NCBI GenBank assembly: GCA_015662475.1
Contig: DQUB01000088.1
Location: forward strand, 1-9,780
From: Pyrodictium sp.
GTDB taxonomy: Archaea; Thermoproteota; Thermoprotei_A; Sulfolobales; Pyrodictiaceae
DNA length: 9,780 nt
Reading direction: 5' to 3'
Shown in pieces: positions 1 through 4,956 of this stretch; the stretch's first letter is position 1; the number at the start of each line of letters is the position of its first letter. Both the position numbers and the translations under genes were made by a program. The notes under the pieces are model-generated. The model saw only the letters and a program-made list of their open reading frames with translations. It was not told the DNA's origin and searched no databases.

Positions 1-749
1 ATGATGTTGAGAGTGTTGAGAAGATTATGAGAGAGTATGGTGATAAGGTTGCCGCTATAATTGTTAAACCAGTTATAGGTAATGCTGGCGTGATACCTCC
101 AAAAGAAGGGTTTTTGAAGGAACTTAGAAGGATTGCCGATGAACATGGCTCATTACTCATATTCGACGAAGTTATCACTGGATTCCGTTTAGCACTTGGT
201 GGTACCCAGCAATACTACAACGTTAAAGCCGACATAACTACGCTTGGCAAGATAATTGGTGGTGGATTCCCCTTAGCAGCTGTTGTTGGTAGGAGAGAGA
301 TAATGGAGAATCTAACTCCAGCAGGCAAAGTGTTCAATGCTGGTACATACAACTCCCACCCTGTCTCGGTAGCCGCTGGTCTTGCCACAATAGAGGTTCT
401 CGAGACAACCAATGCCTACTCTATTGCGAATAGCGCTGCTGAGAAAATAGCTAAAGCTTTAGAAGAACTAGCATCACGATATGGCTTTGATGCAACTGTC
501 AACCATGTTGCTAGCATGTTCCAGATATTCTTTGTAAAGGGGGAGGTTTGGAGCTACGAGGATGCTGTGAAAAGCGATAAGAAGCTCTACATGAAGCTCC
601 ACGAAAAGTTGCTTAGCAAAGGCGTGTTTATAGCACCAAGCCAGATGGAGGCATGGTTTACAAGTGCTGCTCACGGTTCAGACGTTGTGGAGCAAACTAT
701 AGCTGTGCTAGAGGAAGTGTTTAAGGAGTTGAAGAGGGAGGCGCAATAG
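1..749 (+). CDS. hemL: Glutamate-1-semialdehyde 2,1-aminomutase, C-terminal part (5' truncated by window)
   Basis: PLP-dependent enzyme that converts glutamate-1-semialdehyde to 5-aminolevulinate, the C5-route precursor of all tetrapyrroles; cytoplasmic. The frame is open from position 3 to the stop at 747-749 and has no start in view, so about 248 C-terminal residues of a family usually near 430 are present. The methionine codon at 27 is internal. Visible family hallmarks are the cofactor-binding FDEVITGFR block (from about 162), the Schiff-base lysine in TTLGKIIGGGFP (lysine codon 249-251), and the GTYNSHPVSVAAG block. These separate it from ordinary class-III aminotransferases, although the broader family shares the fold. 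It is the first visible gene of a tetrapyrrole operon: hemC starts 3 bases after its stop, and GGGAGG near its own 3' end (736-741) serves as the hemC ribosome binding site. Assignment is firm. Confidence 0.95.
   Translation, partial: DVESVEKIMREYGDKVAAIIVKPVIGNAGVIPPKEGFLKELRRIADEHGSLLIFDEVITGFRLALGGTQQYYNVKADITTLGKIIGGGFPLAAVVGRREIMENLTPAGKVFNAGTYNSHPVSVAAGLATIEVLETTNAYSIANSAAEKIAKALEELASRYGFDATVNHVASMFQIFFVKGEVWSYEDAVKSDKKLYMKLHEKLLSKGVFIAPSQMEAWFTSAAHGSDVVEQTIAVLEEVFKELKREAQ
736..741 (+). promoter_or_regulatory. Ribosome binding site for hemC
   Basis: GGGAGG inside the last codons of hemL, eleven bases before the TTG start of hemC at 753. It supports the TTG as the real start and suggests translational coupling of the two genes. 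Confidence 0.55.
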
Positions 750-752
750 GCT

Positions 753-1664
753 TTGAAGATTAGGGTTGCAACAAGAGGTAGTAGGCTTAGCCTAATCCAA
801 ACACAGATAGTCATAGATGCTTTGAAAAAAGTTGATCCTAGCCTAGAGTTTGAGATAGTCATAGTCAAAACACGCGGTGATGTACACCAAGACAAGCCAT
901 TCCACATGATAGGCGGTAAAGGTCTTTTTGAGAAAGAGGTTAACCTAGCAGTTCTTGAGGGGAAAGCAGACATAGCTGTCCACAGCCTTAAAGATGTGCC
1001 AAGCGAGGTTCATCCACGCCTAGTTCTAGCCATGACACCGCCAAGAGATCCACCCTACGACGTTCTAGTCACTAGAGAGGGTAAGCCGAGAACTCTAGAC
1101 GAACTACCTGCAGGAGCTGTAATAGGCACTTCTAGCACTAGGAGGAGAGCAATGGTGAAATACTATAGGCCTGATCTTAGACTCGAGTATTTGAGGGGCA
1201 ATGTTGATACTAGGATTAGGAAGCTCTTGGAGGGCAAATATGACGCCATAATCTTGGCGGAAGCTGGTGTCAAAAGGCTGGGCATCAACATAGCCTATTG
1301 GAGGATACCTCCCAAAATCCTTGTACCACCACCAGCACAGGGGATAATCGGAGTATATACGCTTGCAGATAGAAGAGATCTAGTTGAGCTGTTGAGAGAG
1401 GCTAGTGACGAGAAAACAATGGTGATGGCTAGAGCGGAGAGAGCGTTTCTTGCAAGAGCTGGAGGTGGATGCTACGTGCCTCTCGGAGGCTATAGCTGGG
1501 TTGAAGGAAGCACGATAAAGTTCCATGCAGCACTACTAGATCTAGAGGGTAGAAAGAGAGTTGATGTTGAGGTAGAAGGCGATGTTGAAAAGCCCGAGCT
1601 TGTAGGTATAGAGGCTGCAGAAGAGCTTAAGCGAAAGGCAAAGGAAGCTGGTCTTAGGCTTTAG
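753..1664 (+). CDS. hemC: Porphobilinogen deaminase (hydroxymethylbilane synthase)
   Basis: Polymerises four porphobilinogen molecules into hydroxymethylbilane, using a covalently bound dipyrromethane cofactor; cytoplasmic. The 303-residue length matches the family. Visible landmarks: N-terminal IRVATRGSRLSLIQT, GGKGLFEKE (54-62), HSLKDVP with the catalytic aspartate at D81, GTSSTRRRA (125-133), RGNVDTRIRKL (148-158), and the cofactor-attachment cysteine C240 in AGGGCYVPLGG. The start is TTG at 753, three bases after the hemL stop, with GGGAGG at 736-741 eleven bases upstream, so translation is probably coupled. One small oddity: the usual P-A-x-G-Q-G segment reads PPPAQG (192-197), with alanine for the first glycine. 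Assignment is firm. Confidence 0.96.
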   Translation: MKIRVATRGSRLSLIQTQIVIDALKKVDPSLEFEIVIVKTRGDVHQDKPFHMIGGKGLFEKEVNLAVLEGKADIAVHSLKDVPSEVHPRLVLAMTPPRDPPYDVLVTREGKPRTLDELPAGAVIGTSSTRRRAMVKYYRPDLRLEYLRGNVDTRIRKLLEGKYDAIILAEAGVKRLGINIAYWRIPPKILVPPPAQGIIGVYTLADRRDLVELLREASDEKTMVMARAERAFLARAGGGCYVPLGGYSWVEGSTIKFHAALLDLEGRKRVDVEVEGDVEKPELVGIEAAEELKRKAKEAGLRL

Positions 1665-1702
1665 AAAAAGACCTAGCCACATCCCCCACCATAAGACATG
1701 CT

Positions 1703-1710
1703 GGGAGGTT
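1703..1710 (+). promoter_or_regulatory. Ribosome binding site that decides the cobA start
   Basis: GGGAGGTT lies inside the upstream in-frame extension, 8 bases before TTG 1719. The alternative ATG at 1698 has no such element, so the first seven codons of the longer frame are probably untranslated. Confidence 0.55.
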
Positions 1711-1718
1711 TCCCAGAA

Positions 1719-2477
1719 TTGGGTAGTGCTTGTAAGCCTGGCAAAGTGTACATTGTTGGTGCTGGTCCTGGCGATCCCGAGCTAATAACTGTTAAAGGTT
1801 TAAGACTTGTGCGAGAAGCCGATGTCATATTCTATGATAGGCTTATCCCCCAAGAAGTTCTCCGCGAAGCAAAACCTAGTGCTAAGCTTGTTTTCGTTGG
1901 TAAAGCGCCAGGGAAGCATACCTATACGCAAGATGAGATCAATAGAATGCTTGTAGAAGAAGCTTGCAAGGGAAAGACTGTTGTTAGGTTGAAGGGTGGT
2001 GATCCCTATGTTTTTGGTAGAGGTGAAGAAGAGTGCATGTACGTGTTAGAGCATGGTGTGCCATGCGAGGTTGTTCCCGGCGTTACAAGTGCAATTGCTG
2101 GTCCAGCTTATGCTGGTATACCGGTAACACATCGAGGTATTGCTTCAAGCTTTGCTGTTGTTACTGGTAGAGAGGCTTTGGAGAAGGGTAGGAGGATGGT
2201 CAACTATGGAGCTATTGCAAAAGCTGTTGACACACTAGTGATACTAATGGGCGTTTCCAACTTGGAGAATATAGTGCGAGAAATACTTGATGCAGGTGTA
2301 GATCCAGAAACTCCTGTTGCTATAGTAGAGAGAGCAACCATGCCGGAACAAAGGGTTGTTGTTGGAAACCTTGCAAATATTGTTGAGAAGGCTAGGAAAG
2401 CTGGTGTAAAACCACCGGCCGTTGTAGTTGTTGGCAAAGTTGTTAGGCTTAGAGATAAGCTCTGGAAATTTGCGTGA
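1719..2477 (+). CDS. cobA: Uroporphyrinogen-III C-methyltransferase (SUMT)
   Basis: SAM-dependent bis-methylation of uroporphyrinogen III at C2 and C7 to give precorrin-2, the branch point to siroheme, cobalamin-type corrinoids and the archaeal siroheme-based haem route; cytoplasmic. Start choice: an ATG lies in frame at 1698, but nothing resembling a ribosome binding site precedes it. GGGAGGTT at 1703-1710 sits 8 bases before TTG 1719, which I prefer, giving 252 residues, normal for the catalytic domain alone. Family motifs in that numbering: GAGPGDPELIT (14-24), YDRL near 39, VRLKGGDPYVFGRG (89-102), and VPGVTSAIAGPAYAGIPVTHR-type block (119-139). There is no fused HemD or CysG oxidase domain. 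It follows hemC by 54 bases in the same operon. Substrate specificity for uroporphyrinogen III rather than a later corrin is well supported by the motifs and by context. Confidence 0.93.
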   Translation: MGSACKPGKVYIVGAGPGDPELITVKGLRLVREADVIFYDRLIPQEVLREAKPSAKLVFVGKAPGKHTYTQDEINRMLVEEACKGKTVVRLKGGDPYVFGRGEEECMYVLEHGVPCEVVPGVTSAIAGPAYAGIPVTHRGIASSFAVVTGREALEKGRRMVNYGAIAKAVDTLVILMGVSNLENIVREILDAGVDPETPVAIVERATMPEQRVVVGNLANIVEKARKAGVKPPAVVVVGKVVRLRDKLWKFA

Positions 2478-2492
2478 AAAGCAGGTGATTTC

Positions 2493-3065
2493 TTGCCTCT
2501 CCGAATCACGTGTCTCCGAAACTGCCCCGGTCTTCTCTACCCATTAGACTCTATCAAGAGAAGATGGCTTCTAATCCCGCTGGGCAGTTTTGAGGATAGA
2601 GAAGATGGTCCAATGGCGCTAGACACTCTCATAGCGTTGGAGGTCTGTTGCAGAGCTTCTGCAAAATGTCGTACTGCCATACTGTGGCCTCTCGGGGTAG
2701 GCTATAGCCCTAAACACATACATAGTATCGAGCTTAGCCCTTCCACTCTTAGAGCTGCAATAACATCTATTGTTCGGAGTGCAAGAGAGAGGCTAAGAGC
2801 TAAAGTCCTGCTTGTAGATGGACACATTGGACATAGAGATATTGTGTGGGGTGTTGCTGAAGTAGAAGGTGTGTCCTACATAAACGTTTGGGAGCTCCTC
2901 ATGAGGGAAGGCTATGACTCGTGGACTAAGCAGATGGAGTTCGAAAAAGATTTCACAGCGTGTTTAAAGGGAGAAAACTGCGATAAGGTAGACCTACTAC
3001 TCGACAAATTGGCAGACAGTATTTGCCGCCATATAGAAGGCTGTGATGACCTGGGGAGCCACTGA
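2493..3065 (+). CDS. Creatininase-superfamily protein, divergent, unknown substrate
   Basis: 190 residues, TTG start with AGGTGA (2483-2488) just upstream, 15 bases after the cobA stop, so it is the last visible gene of the tetrapyrrole operon. It shows the creatininase-family skeleton: IPLGSFEDREDGPMALDT (28-45) corresponds to the family P-x-GS-x-E-x-H-G-x-H-L-P-x-x-TD block, GYSPKHIH (70-77) to the GYS-x-EH block, and VLLVDGHIGH (105-114) to the VNGHGGN block. E34 and D44 remain, but the metal-binding histidine two residues after E34 is R36, and the NGHGGN site is altered. It is shorter than typical members (about 230-260) and has nine cysteines. One archaeal family member is ArfB, the FAPy deformylase of riboflavin/F420 synthesis; that is a possible relative, but the changed ligands argue for another substrate or a non-catalytic role. 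Family call good, function unknown. Confidence 0.8.
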   Translation: MPLRITCLRNCPGLLYPLDSIKRRWLLIPLGSFEDREDGPMALDTLIALEVCCRASAKCRTAILWPLGVGYSPKHIHSIELSPSTLRAAITSIVRSARERLRAKVLLVDGHIGHRDIVWGVAEVEGVSYINVWELLMREGYDSWTKQMEFEKDFTACLKGENCDKVDLLLDKLADSICRHIEGCDDLGSH

Positions 3066-3104
3066 GAACAGTTCATGCTGATTATGGCGGCCACGGCCTG
3101 AGCC
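3039..3104 (+). ncRNA. Probable C/D-box guide sRNA overlapping the end of the creatininase-like gene
   Basis: All core elements of an archaeal 2'-O-methylation guide are visible. A perfect C box GTGATGA (3043-3049) is followed by a spacer of exactly 12 bases and a D' box CTGA (3062-3065). A degenerate C' lies near 3078-3084 (CTGATTA) or 3075-3081 (ATGCTGA), and a D box CTGA is at 3098-3101. GGCT (3039-3042) can pair with AGCC (3101-3104) as the terminal stem. Length of about 66 fits the class. The D' guide CCTGGGGAGCCA would direct methylation of a U in a UGGCUCCCC-type target; the D guide GGCGGCCACGGC would direct a U in a GCCGUGGCC-type target, by the N-plus-five rule. The weak point is C'. 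It would bind L7Ae, Nop5 and fibrillarin. The protein-coding stop TGA (3063-3065) lies within the D' box. Confidence 0.55.
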
Positions 3105-3126
3105 AAAAACAGTTCGCTGTTTGGCT
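3101..3126 (+). other. Stem-loop with TTCG tetraloop
   Basis: AGCCAAAAACAG, loop TTCG, CTGTTTGGCT: ten base pairs with a two-A bulge (3107-3108), closed by G-C around the TTCG loop. It begins at the same AGCC that could close the C/D-sRNA terminal stem, so the two folds are mutually exclusive. It lies between convergent genes and could be a 3' end or processing element; role unknown. Confidence 0.45.
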
Positions 3127-3196
3127 GTGAAGAAGAGCTGGCGAGCCGACCCTCTAAGGGGATGCGGTGGGGTGTGGGGGGTTCGGAGCCGCATTC
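3127..3196. other. G-rich, structure-prone spacer between convergent genes
   Basis: This stretch is visibly richer in G+C than the neighbouring genes. ATGCGG (3162-3167) can pair with CCGCAT (3189-3194), CCC/GGG around 3150-3160 can form a small hairpin, and a nearly pure G run spans 3166-3181. In hyperthermophiles, structural RNAs often stand out by higher G+C, so an unrecognised RNA is possible. I see no tRNA fold, no second C/D pair and no clear ACA tail. Confidence 0.3.
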
Positions 3197-3838
3197 TCAC
3201 CCTGCCAGTTGAGTGGTTAGTAGCAGTGTTAGAATACCGTTTGCAACACCTATTATGCTCCCAAGTATAGCTCCGCTAGCCTCAACAAATTTGAGTTCTT
3301 TACCCGCTATCTCTCTAAACATGTCTTCAAGCTCTCTAGAGTCTATGTTTTCAAATACTCGTCTAACATGCTTTGCCAAATCTATCCTACTAGCTATCCT
3401 ACTTGCCATGATCGCTACCTCCTGGCCATCGATATCACCTACGACAACCTGCTCCACCATAGATGCTATTTGGCGTGCAAATCTGCGGGTATCGATTAGA
3501 ACTGGTATCATAGGATGTATGCGTGATAGAGCTTCTCTCAACCTCCTATCAACACTCTCTTCCACAACGTCTCTAACAAGCCCTTTAGCCAATGCCTCTC
3601 TAAGCGCCTCCACGAGAATTCTCTTTGCCAAGTCTTGGGAAAGAATACTTGCAAATCTCTCTCCTATATCCCCCATTCTCGCTGGTATAACTCCCTGTAC
3701 CCTAAACGGTCCTATCCTAATAGGCTTGCGAGGGTAGAATAGAAGTTTAACAGCAACAACGTTTGTTGCATAGCCTATAATCGCTCCTATCACCATATAC
3801 GTTAAAACTGTTAGAATTTGGTGGAGAAGGCTCGTCAA
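3197..3838 (-). CDS. DUF445 family membrane protein
   Basis: Integral membrane protein of the DUF445 family, whose function is not established. The family signature is clear: a first membrane segment ending GAIIGYATNVVAVKLLF, then FYPRKPIRIGPFRVQGVIP and a charged helical region, closing with a second hydrophobic segment rich in Gly, Ile and Leu near the C-terminus. I take TTG at 3838-3836 as the start (213 residues). The ATG at 3970 would add 44 unconserved residues and run across the start and promoter of the divergent gene. A TATA-like AAAATATA on this strand (3884-3877) would put transcription start near 3854. An ATG at 3796 is also possible but would cut into the first membrane segment. 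It is divergent from the Thr-rich surface protein gene, so both may act at the cell envelope (inference). Confidence 0.82.
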   Translation of the reverse strand: MTSLLHQILTVLTYMVIGAIIGYATNVVAVKLLFYPRKPIRIGPFRVQGVIPARMGDIGERFASILSQDLAKRILVEALREALAKGLVRDVVEESVDRRLREALSRIHPMIPVLIDTRRFARQIASMVEQVVVGDIDGQEVAIMASRIASRIDLAKHVRRVFENIDSRELEDMFREIAGKELKFVEASGAILGSIIGVANGILTLLLTTQLAG

Positions 3839-3928
3839 CGTATCCCTAACTGCCGCTGGAAAGCTGTAGGCTAACCTATATTTTGTTGTGAAGCTAAAAA
3901 GCAGATATGATTGCGGGGATGTAGCCAC
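3839..3928. promoter_or_regulatory. Divergent promoter region
   Basis: This 90-base gap separates two divergent starts. The minus-strand TATA-like AAAATATA (3884-3877) suits the DUF445 gene. The plus-strand CTAAAAAG (3894-3901), preceded by the purine-rich GAAG, suits the Thr-rich gene and would make it nearly leaderless. Predicted from sequence only. Confidence 0.35.
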
Positions 3929-4648
3929 TTGAAAGGTGTTATAAGCAACGTTGTTGGTAAAGCACAGCATCTTGCTGCACTCATAATATTTGTGTCCGGC
4001 TTTATACTGGGTAGTACAGCAACAACAACTCTTACACCAAAAGTGAGCACACCTACAAGCGTTACAACTTATATGCTAACAACGACGTTTTTCTTAGAAC
4101 ATACTACAACTGCCACGACAACTATAACAAAAACTTATACTGTAACTGTGACAACAACTACACCAGCAACATCACACCCACATACTGTAGTTGTAACAGT
4201 TACAAAGACTGTGACTGCAAAAACAAAAACTGTAACACCACCCAAAATAGTATCTCTGCACTACCGCTCTACTAGTGCAAATGCCGATATCGCATATAGA
4301 ATGGTTGCTAATGAGACGGGGACATTGGTACATGCCGAGCTTCTAGTCAACATATTTGGTGTTGCACTTGTCGAGCTAAAAGCCAGCATGGCTATAAACG
4401 AGACTACCGTGCTAACACTGCTTAAGTTCCACTACTCACTACCAATACCATTCACACCACCAAAAGCTTACAATGTCACCATATACCTTTTAAAGGGCGA
4501 GAAAGTTTTAGGTGTTGCAAAAGGTGTTATCGAAATAGACGTTGAGAGAGGGTCAGGTGTAGGAGTACTTCCAATAGTCTGGGTCAACGGCAAACCAGAG
4601 CTCAACAATGTGGATAGAATCTCGATCAGCTTTTCTCCTCAGAAGTAG
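3929..4648 (+). CDS. Thr-rich secreted or membrane-anchored surface protein
   Basis: Function not recognised; architecture is clear. A short basic N-terminus and a hydrophobic segment (about 15-28, ending GFILGS) form a signal peptide or type-II anchor. A low-complexity region (about 30-105) follows, in which nearly half the residues are Thr, with Val, Ser and Pro, typical of an extended, probably glycosylated stalk. A globular, beta-strand-like C-terminal domain of about 130 residues comes last. Three N-x-T sequons (NETGT, NETTV, NVTIY) suit archaeal N-glycosylation. The frame also opens at TTG 3911, but TTG 3929 gives 239 residues with the usual basic start and fits the TATA-like box at 3894-3901. 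It is divergent from a DUF445 membrane protein and ends tail-to-tail, overlapping the next minus-strand gene by 23 bases. It could be a cell-surface, adhesion or substrate-binding protein; no family was identified. Confidence 0.72.
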   Translation: MKGVISNVVGKAQHLAALIIFVSGFILGSTATTTLTPKVSTPTSVTTYMLTTTFFLEHTTTATTTITKTYTVTVTTTTPATSHPHTVVVTVTKTVTAKTKTVTPPKIVSLHYRSTSANADIAYRMVANETGTLVHAELLVNIFGVALVELKASMAINETTVLTLLKFHYSLPIPFTPPKAYNVTIYLLKGEKVLGVAKGVIEIDVERGSGVGVLPIVWVNGKPELNNVDRISISFSPQK

Positions 4649-4916
4649 ATGGTACTAACCCATACTCCTCCAAAACCCTTTTAACAGATTCGATTGCCTC
4701 CAAAGCTTTCCTAGGCTCTACACCGCTCACAACCACATCTACAAACCGATCTACAAACTGTTCGAGAGGAGTTGTTGGGAGTTGAACTGGCATTTTAACT
4801 GGTACCATCGACTCTAGCAACTTTCTAGGGTCGGGAGAAATTGTCTTCAAAATATTCTTCAACACTTCTGCTAGAATGCGCGGAGCAGCTGCTTCTAAAA
4901 GCTTCTGCTCTTTCAA
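4626..4916 (-). CDS. Small helical protein of unknown function, third gene of the PP-loop/HerA operon
   Basis: I do not recognise this protein. About 96 residues from TTG 4916, or 102 from ATG 4934. I prefer TTG because GGGAGG (4932-4927) stands 10 bases before it, while the ATG has nothing like a ribosome binding site upstream. It has charged amphipathic helices at both ends (KEQKLLEAAAPRILAEVLKN and EPRKALEAIESVKRVLEEYG), a proline-rich middle (PVKMPVQLPTTP), and no cysteines, signal peptide or membrane segment. It lies 22 to 40 bases after the HerA-family gene on the same strand, so it is probably co-transcribed and may be a partner or adaptor of that ATPase (inference from position). Its 3' end overlaps the Thr-rich gene by 23 bases. 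Confidence 0.6.
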   Translation of the reverse strand: MKEQKLLEAAAPRILAEVLKNILKTISPDPRKLLESMVPVKMPVQLPTTPLEQFVDRFVDVVVSGVEPRKALEAIESVKRVLEEYGLVPSTSEEKS

Positions 4917-4926
4917 GACCGGCCAG

Positions 4927-4932
4927 CCTCCC
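4927..4932 (-). promoter_or_regulatory. Ribosome binding site for the small helical protein gene
   Basis: GGGAGG on the minus strand, inside the longer possible frame, 10 bases before TTG 4916. It favours the shorter start over ATG 4934. Confidence 0.45.
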
Positions 4933-4956
4933 ATATAGAGGGGGTCATAAGGCCTA

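Noticed and set aside
3127..3210. tRNA or H/ACA guide RNA in the G-rich spacer
   Set aside because: GGTTCGG resembles a T-loop, but no cloverleaf arms or CCA-type acceptor pair on either strand, and no ACA box follows the hairpin.
3213..3737. Long plus-strand reading frame opposite the DUF445 gene
   Set aside because: It is the antisense shadow of a recognised family member and has a low-complexity Ser/Leu/Ile composition without known motifs.
3839..3970. N-terminal extension of the DUF445 gene to ATG 3970
   Set aside because: Extension is not family-like, crosses the divergent gene's start and promoter, and leaves no space for regulation; TTG 3838 fits the first membrane segment and a TATA-like box.
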